Made by a program: the position numbers and the translations under genes | Origin: Doris montereyensis | Lineage: Eukaryota > Mollusca > Gastropoda > Nudibranchia > Dorididae | Direction of reading: 5' to 3' | DNA length: 64,000 bases | NCBI GenBank assembly: GCA_037039925.1 | Contig: JAXRKP010000828.1 | Span: 124,501-188,500 of the forward strand | Notes under the pieces: generated by a model | Databases searched by the model: none | What the model saw: the letters and a program-made list of their open reading frames with translations, nothing else | Told to the model about the DNA's origin: nothing | Shown here: piece after piece, positions 1-25,739 of the stretch | Position numbering within the stretch: position 1 is the first letter of the stretch | Layout of the letters: each line of letters starts with the position of its first letter

Positions 1-103
1 TCAGGCTCTGTGTTTTTGCAAGGATATCCATTGTACGTGATTGATGTAGGTTTTTGATACATTGTGATCCTTTTGAATATGTGTAATTATTAGAAGTTAT
101 AAG

Positions 104-390
104 GCGGGGCGTCAGTGGCCAAGTGGTTAGGCTGCCAGACTGGAGATCATGGGGTTCCGAGTTCAAATCCTGTCCAAAGCCAGGCCCGACATTGTGTTCC
201 TTGGGAAAGACACGTAACACACATTTTCCCCACTCGGCCCAGGTGCAAATAAGGTGCAAGCACTAGCTTGGGAGTAAAAACCTGCGTCACCAGGAGGTGA
301 TTATTATCAACTGTTCTGCTTCATGCTATAGAAACCAGGATAAACTACGGCTGTGTTGGCTGTAACGACCTTGAAGGAACTTTACTTTAC
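104..390 (+). mobile_element. SINE family A, tRNA-derived, near full length
   Basis: The head reads like a tRNA gene with an A box (GTGGCCAAGTGGTTAGGCTG) and a B box (GAGTTCAAATCC). It is followed by a body that recurs at 16.6, 50.3, 53.7, 56.4, 58.2, 62.1 and 62.5 kb. The 3' end reads GGCCTTGAAGGAACTTTACTTTAC in most copies, here slightly diverged. Internal pol III boxes plus dispersed copies identify a SINE. I cannot name the published family. Edges are approximate. Confidence 0.85.
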
Positions 391-629
391 AAAGTGGCCG
401 ACAGTCCTTTGTAATTTCTCAATTTCTTACGTTAAGGTCTGGTAGTATGGGTCCAAACTTTTTGTTTTATTTCAGACCCTAGCATTTCTCTTTTACATGT
501 TCCGGCAGCTGCAAAGGGTTTGTTTCTTCTTGAGGAATACTAGCAGACCATGTGCTTCTATGCGCAATGCTCTATGTGTTTATTTCATTGTGAATCATAA
601 TATTGACTTGAATTTGTAGTAGACGATAT

Positions 630-720
630 AGATGGAGGTTGCTGGTAGGTCCTGCTTCCATCCTTTCATTCCTTCACTTATCTTTCATCTCGCTGTTTCA
701 TCTTTATTATCAATCAATTT
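630..720 (+). repeat. Repeat C, short dispersed fragment
   Basis: A segment reading GCTGGTAGGTCCTGCTTCC then a T-rich stretch recurs at about 3865, 13800, 14090, 53375 and 60245, where it ends with a line about a GAGATCACC motif and a dinucleotide-like AT-rich tail. It has no visible coding capacity. It may be the tail of a SINE or MITE family. Confidence 0.6.
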
Positions 721-833
721 TTTTTTTGATGCACATTTTCATGTTCCAAAATAGTTTAGTACAAGTTTACACATAACATGTTTTCTTTTGCACCATCATA
801 TAACACAATTGAACATAATATTCCATTAACATT

Positions 834-857
834 CACACACACACACACACACACACG
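834..857 (+). repeat. (AC)n microsatellite
   Basis: A short pure CA run in the intron 5' of the first visible exon. The rest of 391-968 shows no other gene feature. Confidence 0.9.
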
Positions 858-968
858 ATATTAGTACAAGTTTATTGAACAGACAAAGAAGAAACGTTAT
901 ATTTTTGTAATTGTGTGTATGTCATTGATGACTCTTAAAAACATATTTTTGTCTCCCCCCTTCCCTAG

Positions 969-14780
<13,812 letters not shown>

Positions 14781-15346
14781 GATCTCCATGTGTTGGAGCA
14801 TTCGCTGACAGTGGGATGGATGGGACAAGGAAAGATAATCTCAGTATAGGAAACGAGTACCGTTGTAGACATGCACAATGGACACAACACACTCAAATAT
14901 AGGCTGTGTTATCTCCCTTGCCTATGTTAATGTAACCTCTGGAATTATGAATGGTGACTCATGGATGTAAATCTTTCAGATTGCCTCTGATGATATTAGA
15001 TTTTTGATAATTTGCTACCTGTGAATGTTTTCTTCTATTGAAGTTACTTTTTTTATCTTTCTACTTGCGCTATTATTTGTTGCAACCTATAATTAATACT
15101 CTTAAATATACGAAAGGGCATAGATCGTGATAGATTCCAGGTCTTGGCCTATCAGCCATCTTGTGTGTGGAAGTATGACACTCTATTTTTTAGAATGAAC
15201 CACAATTTCCACACTAATTCATCAGACCACGCTACTTGAGGAAGGAGAGTGAAAAACAGACTGGAACATTCTTGATTTCATTTCAGAAGTTTGAGACGAT
15301 TCTGAGTTTTTATCCTGAAACTACTAGCACATTAAATTGTTATGTC

Positions 15347-15352
15347 AATAAA
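15347..15352 (+). terminator. Poly(A) signal AATAAA
   Basis: AATAAA about 570 bases after the stop codon of the PEP-synthase-like gene, followed within 40 bases by a T/G-rich stretch. It is the first canonical signal in an otherwise plausible 3' UTR. Confidence 0.6.
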
Positions 15353-15369
15353 CCTTTGCAATTCCATTA

Positions 15370-16580
15370 ACTCCTTTGTGATTGTTTGATGCAAGATCTT
15401 CTCTTGCCACTGGATGGTTCCATGGCTATGTTGTGTAAGCAATGTTACACTAAAATTTTCTTTGGTTTCATTGCTTTTTTTTAAGTGTTCGATTTTCAGG
15501 GTTTTATTTTTATTAATTCACATTTTATCTAGACAGCATATTTGTCTCTCAAAATTGTGTTTTTGTGGCACCAGGACAAAATTCATTCTCTCTGTACATT
15601 GAGAGCTTATATTCTTCATTTTCACCTCAACTTTCTTATTCCAGCTTCTTATTGAAATGAAAAGGATTATCTTTTCTTTGAAACCCTTTCTGTGCTTAAA
15701 ATCTGGAAGGTAAGGTCTGAGCAGAACTATACGATATGCTTGGTTTCAATACAAAGTACAAAGTCACTGTGAACGGTTTTTAAAAAATGTTTTATGTGTT
15801 GAACTATTGAACTATTGAACTATTGAACTATTGAAACTATTGAACTATTGAACTATCATAATTCTATAGCCTACCTGTTTTACCGTTTTCTATGACAAAA
15901 CAACTGACAGTAGATTAACGAATTGCAATGAAAGCCAGATGTTGGTGAATTCCAGTCACAAAGGCCCGAGCATGAATTTCCACTGTAGCTCTTTTATCAT
16001 CTTCTCTCTCTGTCTCTCACTTCCCCTCACCTTAGATATTCAAACACACATACCGGGTAATATACTCATTTGCAAAAGAAGCCGACACCTGATAGTTTTT
16101 GCTCTCATTCACCCATTTCAAGTAAGGGATATGACAAGTCTTGTAACAAGTGGAAAATGAATCATGTCCATTTCTGTATTGATAGATAAAAATGACTCAT
16201 ACATTGTTGACCTTGGTGTCTAAAAATTTCATGATTTAATCCAGTAGGTACATTGAAAAATCACGTTAAAGCTTGATTTGGTGTTCATACTGGAACAATG
16301 TTGAAATAATGTATGTGTACATATTTGACGATTTTGTTTGTTTGTTGAAATGTTACAACTAAGTAGTAAGTTTGTTTGTTTGTTGGGAAATTTACAGTTT
16401 AAGTCACTTAGTAAGTGCCATATCTAAATTATTAATGTAATGTGTCAAATGATTTTCTTTTCTTTTTCTTTTATAAAAGTAAGGCTTTCAGGAAACTTTG
16501 TTTTTATTATATATAATTTACACCTGCACAAAGCCAATGATTGCCTCATCTCATTTGTCATTTATTTGCTTTTCAATTTG
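15370..16580 (+). other. Intergenic, little content
   Basis: Contains a 10-base tandem repeat (TTGAACTATT, about eight copies, 15795-15857). The other open frames are short and without recognisable domains. Confidence 0.6.
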
Positions 16581-16878
16581 GTATGTCAGTGGCAGAGTGG
16601 TTAGGCTGCCACGACTCAGAACCATTAGGTCTCAGGTTTGGGTTCGAATCCTGGCAAAGGAAGGCACAGCGTTGTGTTCCATAGGAAAGACACTTAACAC
16701 GCATTTCCCCCACTCAACCCAGGTGTAAAATGGATACAAGGACTAGCCTGGAAGACAAAACTTGCTTCAGACTAGCATTTTGTCGAGTGAATTATTATCA
16801 CCTGTTGTGCTTCACGCCATAGAAACTGGGATAGCTCCAGTTATATGGGCCGAAATGGCCTCAAAGGAACTTAAGTTT
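16581..16878 (+). mobile_element. SINE family A copy
   Basis: Head with GTGGCAGAGTGGTTAGGCTG and GGTTCGAATCC, body with TTAACACGCATTTCCCCCAC, and tail CCTCAAAGGAACTTAAG. Confidence 0.85.
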
Positions 16879-17002
16879 TCTTTTTACATTTAAATTTATC
16901 TTTTTATTACTTTATTATTTTGTCTATATTTACCCAAGAACAACTTTTATTCATTGATGACCGTTGTCTGTCAGTACTGTCAAATCATGTCTGTCTGTCT
17001 AC

Positions 17003-17052
17003 GCCGAGATCACCTTAGTAATGGATGTGGGTAAATCAAATCAAATCAAACT
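17003..17052 (+). mobile_element. SINE family B tail fragment
   Basis: GAGATCACCTTAGTAATGGA followed by GGGTAAATC and AAATC repeats. Only the 3' end is present. Confidence 0.7.
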
Positions 17053-17199
17053 GTCTGTCCATCAGTACCATCAATTGTGTCTGTCAATCCATAAATGCTA
17101 TCATGATCAATGCACATCTAATGCACTTCTGTTCTGGGTTTACGATTTTTTTTTAACTGAGTGTGTCTGTGTCAGTTTGTTTCCGGTTCGTAAAAATTA

Positions 17200-17660
17200 A
17201 AAAAAACTATCCAAAACAACGCAGCTCTAATCGTTCTTCAGAAGAAAAAGAAAAGACGCCCCTTCTGCTCTCCTCCGACAGCTGCACTGGCTTCCTGTTG
17301 AACAATGGGTTGCAGTTCAAGGTAGCAACCATTCTCTTCAAATGTAATCAATACAGCTCCAGCGTATGCCTGTAACCTCTACAGCGCTACCCGACCCGGC
17401 AGGCCAATTCGTTCAACAGACAATGCTCTCAGATTGAAGATTCCCCGCTGTCGACTGAAAGCTGGTAAACGAAGTTTTTAATGTTCCAGACCACGAATAT
17501 GGAATAGCCTTCCATCTGTAATTTGCCAGACTTCTTCCATAGATGTCTTCGAGACGCGCCTCAAGACGCATCTGTATAGTCAGGCGTTCCATTGAACTTT
17601 TATTTCTTCAACTGTCTTAGTCCTAAGCGTATACATATTGTATTCTTAGCATTGAAATTG
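17200..17660 (+). mobile_element. Non-LTR retrotransposon, C-terminal fragment
   Basis: Broken frames give GLQFKVATILFKC (17311-17350), an RLKAGK-like and IWNSLPS-like stretch around 17450-17520, and KTHLYSQAFH near 17562. LHWLPVxxR..FK and IWNSLP..FKxxLKTHLF are the usual C-terminal signatures of CR1/Jockey-type LINE proteins. Multiple stops. Confidence 0.75.
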
Positions 17661-17664
17661 TAAC

Positions 17665-18265
17665 GCACTCAGAGTTTTTCTTGAGCAAGCTCTTAAACAG
17701 CCAACAGTTTACTGACAAGGAGGGTTTTACTTGAGCAAGTTCTCAAACCACAAAAATTACTGCAGGGGAAACTTTTACTTGAACAATCTCTCAAAGAGCC
17801 TAAAGTTTACTGAAATTGAAAGTTTTACTTGAAAATGCTCTCAAATAGCCAATAGTTTGCTGAAAGGGAAAGTTTACTTGAAAAAACTCTCAAACTGCCT
17901 AGAGTTTACTGTAAGGGGAAGTCTTACTTGAAAAAACTCTCAAACCACCTAGAGTTTACTGTAAGGGAAAGTTTGTTTTGAAAAGCTCTCAAACGCCTAG
18001 AGTTTACTGTAAGGGAAAGTCTTACTTGAAAAAGATCCCAGACAGCCCAAGGTTTGCTTAAAGAGAAAGTTTTACTGAGGCAAGCTCTCAAATAGCCACG
18101 TGGTTTACTGAAAGTGAATGTCTTACTTGAGTAAGCTCCCAAACACCTAGGAGTTTACTGTAAGGGAAAGTCTTATTTGAAGAAGATCCCAGACAGACTA
18201 AGGTTTACTTGGGCAGGTTCTCAAACAGCCAAGAGTTTACTGGGGCAAATACTTACTGCCCATTG
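17665..18265 (+). repeat. Minisatellite E, about 60-bp unit, left block
   Basis: Repeats built on CTCAAACAGCC, GAGTTTACTGTAAGGG and AAAGTCTTACTTGA. The same family continues at 19975-21575 beyond a LINE insertion. Confidence 0.9.
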
Positions 18266-18269
18266 TGCC

Positions 18270-19970
18270 ATTGGCATGTAGGGTAGAAATGAAGAATCTC
18301 CATATCTCTCTTTTCATGACAAGCGTCTTTATAGAATTCCAGGTTTCATCCTAGTCTTTAATCTCATTCTCTGCTGTTCTTCTCCAAGGTGTCTTTGTCC
18401 TGCCACGTCTTCTTTTCCCTTCAGGGTCCAATGTAGGGTGGTCTTGGTGATGCTCCCTTTTTCTTTTCTTAAAACATACCTATCCACCTCCATCTTCTTT
18501 TAAGCAGGATGTCTTGCATGTGGTCTATTTTGCATTTTTGGAGAAGAGTCCCGTTTGAAATTTTGTTTGGCCAAAATATATTTTGGATTTTCGCAGGCAT
18601 TTGGTGTGGAATGAGGATAACTTGTTCATGTCTCTGTCCGTCATCCTCCAACATCCAGATCCATATAGTAGAGTTAATAGGACTCAGCTTTGGTAGATTT
18701 TTAGTTGTTTTAATATTGTATTCGTTTGTTTTCTATACATTTTGAAGTAGTTTGAAGGAGTTTCTTGCTTTGTTTAGGCATTTGTTAATGTCTTTGTCAG
18801 CTCCTCCGCTATTTGTGACAACGCTGCCTAAATATGTAAATTCCTTGGTTGTTTGTATGCTATTGTTATTGATGAGGATTGGAGAGGGATATTGTGTATT
18901 TAATGTCATTAGTTCAGATTTTGTAAGGCTTATTCTTAAACCTATATGTTAACGAAAGGAGCTTAGCCGTGATGTTTTCTCTTGCATGTAATGATGCAAG
19001 TGTGCCAATAGTGCCAAATCATCAGCAAAATCTATATCCTCTAGCAATAAGAGAGTCCATCTAATTCCTCTGGGTTGATCACTGGTTATTTGCTTCATCA
19101 CCCAGTCTATAGCAATAATGAAGATGGTTGCTGACATCATGCACCCTTGTCTGACACCAGTCTTGATTTGAAAATTTTGATTGCTATTTCCAACTTGACA
19201 TGGGAATTTTTGTAGAAAATTTTAATGAGCTGAACAAGATGTTGGGGTATTCCATAATTCCTTGGAATTTTCCAAATGCTTTCTCGATTGAGGCTATCGA
19301 ATGCCTTTTCAGAATCAATGAAGTTTATATACAGTTGTCTCTGCCATCCATTGCATTGCTCTATGTTTCTTAATGTGAAAATTTGGTTTCTTCCTTTCCT
19401 GAATCCTGCCTGTTCATTTCTTATGTAGCTATCAACGGCATTTGATATTCGTTGTATTATTACTTTTGCAAGAACTTTATTAGCGATAGACAGGAACGTT
19501 TTCCCCCTCCAGTTATTGCAGTCCCAGCAAAATGCCTTTTTTTTGTGGAAATCTTTATTATTATACCTTCATTGCATTCATCCGGAGTTTTCTTTTCTGT
19601 TCATATTTTAGTGAAGAGTGGATGCAGTATTCTTGCTGCAAAAGCGGGTTCAGCTTTAAAAAGTTAAGCGTTTAAGTCGTCTATGCCTGGGGCTTTTCCA
19701 TTCTTTAGAGTTTTAATAGCTACTGTTATTTCATTTAAGCTAGGTAGTTCTATACTTATATTCAAATCTTCTTGTGCCTCTTCAATGCTTGCTTCTGTGG
19801 AGGTGATGACCTGTCTAAAATGTCCATAAAATGTTCAGTCCATCTTGCATCTTTTTTTAGCCTTACTCGTAAGAAGCTCTCCCTGTTTGTTTGTAATAGG
19901 CAGACCTAACCTTATATATCTAAAGGTCTTGCCATCATCTGCAACCTCACGCGCCTGGTAGGGGATAGTC
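18270..19970 (-). mobile_element. RTE-like LINE reverse transcriptase, 3' part
   Basis: On the minus strand, in order from 19950 down: RYIRLGLPITNKQGELLTS, NGKAPGIDDLNA, an FIDSEKAFDSLNRES motif A near 19310, QGCMMSATIFIIAIDWVMKQ (motif B, ~19155-19090), IDFADDLALLAHLHHY (motif C, ~19045-18995), RRWRWIGMF near 18490 and GRTKTPWRRTAE near 18400. This is an RTE-type order. Several frameshifts and stops make it inactive. It is in reverse orientation inside minisatellite E. Confidence 0.88.
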
Positions 19971-19974
19971 GCCC

Positions 19975-21575
19975 CCTCAGTTTACTGTAAGAGGGAGTTT
20001 TACTTGGGCAAATTTTCAAACAGCCAATGGATTACTGAAAGTAAAAAAGCGCTAATTGAGCAAGTTCTCAAATAGCCAATGTTTACAGTAAGGGAAGTTT
20101 AAATGGGAAAATTTTCAAATAGTCAATGGTTTACTGAAGGTGAAAACTGAAAGCGCTATTTGAGCAAGTTTTCAAATAGCCAAGGGTTTACTATAAGGGA
20201 AAGTTTTACTTGGGCAAGTTTTCAAATAGACAATGGTTTACAGTAAGGGAGAAGTTTTACTTGAGCAATCTTTCAGATAGCCAAGAGTTTACTGTAAGGG
20301 GAAGTTTTACTTGGGCAAGTTTTCAAATAGCCAATGGTTTACAGTAAGGGAAGTTTTAATTGAGCAATCTTTCACATAGCCAAGAGTTTACTGTAAGGGG
20401 AAGTTTTACTTGGGAAAGTTTTTGAATAGCCAATGGTTTACTATAAGGGAAAGTTTTACTTGGGCAAGTTTTCAAATAGCCAATGGTTTACTGTAAGGGA
20501 AGTTTTAATTGAGCAATCTTTCAAATAGCCAAGAGTTTATTGAAAAGGGAAGTTTTACTTTAGCAAGTTTTCAATAACGAAAGGTTTACTGAAAGTTGTA
20601 AGGGGAAGTTTACTTGGGCAAATTTTCAAATAGCCAAGGGTTTACTGTAAGGGAAGTGTCACGCTGAAAAATTTTCAAAAATAGCCAAGGGTTTATTGAG
20701 GAAAAAGTTGTATTTTAGCAAGTTGGCAAGCAATGAAAGGTTTACAGAAAATTTACAAAGTTGTACCTAAGAAATCTGTCAAACAGCCAAGATTTATTAG
20801 AAGTTTTACGTGAAAAAGCTGTCAAACAGCAATGATTTACTAAAAGTTTGAAAGCTGTGAAGCAGAAAAAGCTGTTAAACAGCCAAGGCTTTTCTGAAAG
20901 TCTTATGAAAAAGCTGTCAAACATCCAAGATTTACTAAAAGTTTTACGTGAAAGCTGTCAAACAGCAAAGGGTTTATTGAAAGTTTTACCTCAGAAAGCT
21001 GTCAAACAACCAATGGTTTACTGAAAGTTTTACATGATAAAGCTGTCAAACAGCCGAATATTTACTAGAAGTTGCATATGAAAGCTATCAAACAGCCAAG
21101 GGTTTTGAAAGTTGAAAGTTTCGAGTACAAGGGTTTGCTGAAAGTTGTCAAAGCAACCAAGGGTTTGCTGAAAGTTTTACCTGAGAAAGCTATCAAACAA
21201 GCTGTCAAGCAGCCAAGGGTTTGCTGAAAGTTTTACACGTTGAAAGCTGTCAAACAGCCAAGGGTTTGCTGAAAGTTTTACCTGAGAAAGCTGTCAAACA
21301 GCGAAGGGTTTGCTAGAAGTTTTACATGAGAAAGCTGTCAAACAGTCAAGGGTTTGCTGAAAGTTTTGTGAGAAAGCTGTCAAACTTTGCAGTCAAGGGT
21401 TTGCTGAAAGTTTTACACGAGAAAGCTGTCAAGCAGTCAACTCTGGGTTTGATAAAAAGTTTTACACGAGAAAGCTGTCAAGCAGTAATACAAGGTTTGC
21501 TGAAAGATTAAACTCTGTACACGAGAAAGCTGTCAAGCAGTCACAGGGTTTGCTGAAAGTTTTACAGTTCATGAA
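19975..21575 (+). repeat. Minisatellite E, right block, about 50-bp unit
   Basis: Units of TTTCAAATAGCCAATGGTTT plus CTGTAAGGGAAGTTTTACTT, drifting after 20700 to shorter GAAAGCTGTCAAACAGCCAA / GGGTTTGCTGAAAGTTTTAC units of about 45 bp. The gradient from old to new unit types is continuous. Confidence 0.93.
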
Positions 21576-22290
21576 ACAGTCAAACTTGTGTACACAATAA
21601 AAAGGAATTCTTGTGAACAGATCGACACACTTGTGTACACGATAAAAATGAGTTCCTGTGAACAGATCGACACACTTGTGTACATAATAAAAATGAGTTT
21701 ATGTGAACAGATCACGACACACTTGTGTACATAATAAAAATGAGTTCCTGTGAACAGATTCGACACACTTGTGTACATAATAAAAAGGAATTCATGTGAA
21801 CAGATTACGACACACTTGTGTACATAATAAAAAGGAATTCATGTGAACAGATCACAGATTACACGATAAAAAGGAATTCATGTGAACATAATAAAAATGA
21901 GTTTATGTGAACAGATTACGACACACTTGTGTACATAATAAAAATGAGTTTATGTGAACAGATTACGACACACTTGTGTACATGATAAAATTGAATTCAT
22001 GTGAACAGATGCGGCAACGACACACTTGTGTACATAATAAAAATGAATTTATGTGAACAGATCAGATTGATAAAAAAGAACATGTGACAGATCACACTTG
22101 TGTACACGATAAAAATGAGTTTATGTGAACAGATTACGACACATATCTGTGTACACGATAAAAAGGAGTTCATGTGAACAGATCACGACACTTGTGTACA
22201 CGATAAAAAGGAGTTCATGTGAACAGATCACGACACACTTGTGTACACGATAAAAAGAATTCTGTGAACAGATCACGACACTCTGTATAC
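21576..22290 (+). repeat. Minisatellite F, 47-bp unit, about 15 copies
   Basis: Unit with GACACACTTGTGTACATAAT and GAGTTTATGTGAACAGATTA. It abuts minisatellite E without a gap. ACACTTGTGT is a palindromic core. Confidence 0.95.
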
Positions 22291-22295
22291 GTTAA

Positions 22296-22428
22296 GGTAA
22301 AGATCCCTTCGCTGTTTGCAGAACAGTCTGGGCAAAAGTTATAAGATTTTACCAAAAATAAAATCCCGAAATCACTTTAGCTGTAGATGTTGGTAAAATC
22401 AAATCAAATTAAATCAAAGCTGAGCGAG
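22296..22428 (+). mobile_element. SINE family B 3' half
   Basis: Core AAAGATCCCTTCGCTGTTTG to tail GGTAAAATCAAATCAAATT. Confidence 0.75.
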
Positions 22429-22465
22429 CTCTCAAACAGCCAAAGGTTTATTGTATACAACATAC

Positions 22466-22543
22466 AATTTATCCTTGTTGATTTGAAGGTTTGCTTAGGC
22501 ACAACGCCTCTAAACAAACCTTCAAATGAACAAGGATAAATTA
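22466..22543. repeat. Inverted repeat, arms about 33 bp
   Basis: AATTTATCCTTGTTGATTTG with AAGGTTTG is followed after about 15 bases by its near-perfect reverse complement ending GAACAAGGATAAATT. It could form a hairpin. It ends two bases before the TTAA at 22545. Confidence 0.85.
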
Positions 22544-23391
22544 GTTAAGGGGGGGGACTGGCGAGTTTTGGACCAAAAGGTTAATTTTCTGTTCTTTGCA
22601 TATTCGGGTAGAACGATCATTTATCTACAAGTTCATGGCAGAAAAATGTCCATATGACGTATAATTATTTTGTTACAAAATATTTTGTAGGCAAGGGTAA
22701 GTAAAAACAGTCAAAATTGTGATGTTAATTACCCTAACACTGACTGAGAAAATGGCAGTAAAAACCCGTATATTGGCGATTAATCGCCAAATGTGGCAGC
22801 ACACGATATTTGACCTAGTTTGCCGACGACGATCTGCGCGTCTCCCGTCGCAGTGTGATATATATAAGAGGCGTTGCGCGTCAGTGTATGTAAACACGCG
22901 CACAAGCATAGCATATAGGGGGGAAAAAACTGGTCATTTCGACGTCTGTTTTCACAACAGTGCACACCTGAACCTAGCTTTATAATCATATTCGCATAAG
23001 TAACAATGCCCATCGCCAGAGACTGTCGAAAGAGTAAAGCCGGCCATCCACGACACAGGTTTCCCCTGAAGGCTTGGCCTTTCCATGGCCTGAATTCGGC
23101 CTCAACTGGCCTGAATGCGGCCTGTTCAGGCCAAAATTCCAACCCTCAAGGCCGCCTCACGCCGGCCTCTTGAATTCTGTCGGCGATAATATAATATATT
23201 TTATGCCCAGCCTTTAGGCCAAGGTACTGGGAGAAAAAGATTCGGGTAAATAAAAGTTAATAAAATTGAACTTAGTACTTAGACTTCAGATTCGTAATCA
23301 GCGTCGAATTTTAATGCGGGAAAATACCAAATACGTATATACATGTATTATTATTATTTGTTTGGTTTTTGAAAACATAAAAAAGAGACTG

Positions 23392-23950
<559 letters not shown>

Positions 23951-24036
23951 CACCTGGTTAACTCCACAAACTTTAAAAGTATTATCTTTAAAATATAAAG
24001 TGAATTATTCTTGCCGTAGACAACTGGTAGAAAGGC

Positions 24037-24330
24037 GGAAGGAAACCTATGCAGCGCGTCATGAGTTCTAGAAAAAACACAATGGAAACTTTGAACAAGT
24101 CAATAAAGGGACGTGTTTGTGTGCTAGAAAGTAAAACCTATGCAGCGCGTCATGAGTTCTAGGAAAAACACAATCGAAACTGAACAAGTCAATGTAGGGA
24201 CGTGTTTGTGTGCTAGTAAAAAACCTATAGGCAGCTGAACAAGTCATGTAGGGACGTGTTTGTTCTAGTAAAAAAAGTTCACAATCGAAACTGAACAAGT
24301 CAATGTAGGGACGTGTTTGTATGCTAGTCA
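24037..24330 (+). repeat. Tandem repeat, about 85 bp, 3-4 degenerate copies
   Basis: Copies share CCTATGCAGCGCGTCATGAG and GTAGGGACGTGTTTGTGTGC. The third and fourth copies are shortened. Located 5' of the MADF frame within the Harbinger element. Confidence 0.85.
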
Positions 24331-24381
24331 GTTATTCTTCATCCAAGGCCTAGGCTAGTTGAAAATAGCAAGCATAGAATC

Positions 24382-24627
24382 ATGTCGGTTTGGTCAAGAG
24401 AATTTACTCTAGAATTTATTGAATTGTACAAAGAATATGAATGTTTATGGAGAATCAAAAGTAAAGACTATAGCAAAAGACAACTCAAAAACAGAGCATA
24501 TGAAAACCTGTTTCAACTGGTTCACAAAGTTGATAAGAAAACTGATTGTGATTCGGTAATAAAGAAAATAAACAATATGAAAAGTTCATTCAGGAAAGAG
24601 CTGAAGAAAATAAGAGATTCCGCGTAG
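24382..24627 (+). CDS. MADF-domain protein of a Harbinger element, C-terminally truncated
   Basis: An 81-residue frame with its own ATG. FTLEFIELYKEYECLWRIKS then DYSKRQLKNRAYENL and MKSSFRKELKKI follow the MADF (Myb/SANT-like) DNA-binding pattern: hydrophobic helix with LYxxxxxLWxxxxxxY, then K/R-rich helix ending in SxFRxExKK. In Harbinger transposons a companion protein of this class binds DNA and helps the transposase enter the nucleus. Typical partners are longer, with a linker and BESS-like tail; here TAG follows RDSA at once, where an internal deletion meets the convergent transposase fragment. Untested whether expressed. Confidence 0.8.
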   Translation: MSVWSREFTLEFIELYKEYECLWRIKSKDYSKRQLKNRAYENLFQLVHKVDKKTDCDSVIKKINNMKSSFRKELKKIRDSA

Positions 24628-24958
24628 TGAATTTTAAATCTTCCAAAGATCGACCCGTCGCTAGAAAACGCAATGTTGCGGTCAGTCTTTCATATGGTGT
24701 TATTGCTTTCCGCATCACAGTATCCTGTTTCTCAATAAACGGGCCTACCATTTCAAGAAGATGGTAATATATATCCTCATCCATACGCAGATAGTTTCTG
24801 TAATCAGACGTGTAATCAGTCAGTTCCTTCAACGAGTTTATATGAGTGTGTTTCTGTCTCAGAAATAGCCATTGGTTTTTGTCTCCGCTTTTTCTTTTTA
24901 AAATAATGAAAATCGCCAAGCTTGAGACAACAACACCTACACTACTAGGCGGTGCCAT
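24590..24958 (-). pseudogene. HARBI1-like transposase, N-terminal fragment only
   Basis: The 122-residue frame has LKELTDYTSDYRNYLRMDED, then LLEMVGPFIEKQDTVMRKAI and ERLTATLRFLATGRSLEDLK. RxAIxPxERLxxTLRxLATGxSxxxLxF is the conserved N-terminal region of PIF/Harbinger transposases. The frame ends before any of the three catalytic acidic residues of the DDE domain. A hydrophobic stretch at residues 8-20 is probably read-through of the 5' leader. The gene starts near the right terminal repeat, and its 3' end overlaps the MADF gene on the other strand. Confidence 0.8.
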
Positions 24959-25739
24959 ACTAAATGAATAGGGAAAACCTGTGTCAAGCTTGCGTTGTGA
25001 GTGGGTACTTTTCTAGCAAGCGGCCTCAATGCTCCCTCAAGGCCAGGACTCAAGGGCGCACCTCGAGGGAAACCTGCGTCGTGGATGGCCGGCTTAAGGG
25101 CTGCTACAACAAGGGAAACCCGTCAGAAGTATTTGTTTTATGTTATTTTCTGTTGATTTTTTTACTTGCATTTTTCTCGAAATGTTGTTTTTCTACACTC
25201 CGTCATTTACCGAATGATTTGTATTATATTTGGCACACAGGTTCCCCTTATCAATGTTATTAAAATGACGTAGGTTTTTTAAATATATTGTAAACTTTTT
25301 GACAAATTATTGTTTGTGGTAATAAAAACGCCGTTTTTTGTACATTCACGATATATAGTACATGTATTTTCAAAAATTCTCTAAATAATGTATCCAAAAT
25401 ATCGAAAAAACCCAACGTCAGTCTTTAGATATTGAATGGAAAAAACGATCTGCACAGGTTTTGAGTGATTTTATTTATAACTAAGGGAGGAGATAGATTA
25501 TGAAAATTGAGTCAAAATCCAAGATGGCGGCCGTTTCTATGGCAACCAAGGACGCTACAAACTTTTCAATGATATAAGATGATCGTATTTTGACAATTAC
25601 TCATGTACATACTAAGAGCAAAAACCTTAACTCAAAAGCAAAAACAAATCACATCTTGTGCCGAATACATATACATGTAATTCTTTATAGACGACGACGA
25701 TGAAGAGTGCTATGTTCCTTTTTATTTTATCTCTCTTAT

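Noticed and set aside
104..175. tRNA genes (also at 16590, 50330, 62110, 62490)
   Set aside because: A and B boxes are present but no acceptor-stem pairing or anticodon loop is clear, and each continues into the same SINE body.
22719..23142. Open frames in the TTAA element
   Set aside because: Not conserved in frame with the second copy at 45.4-45.7 kb and no domain recognised.
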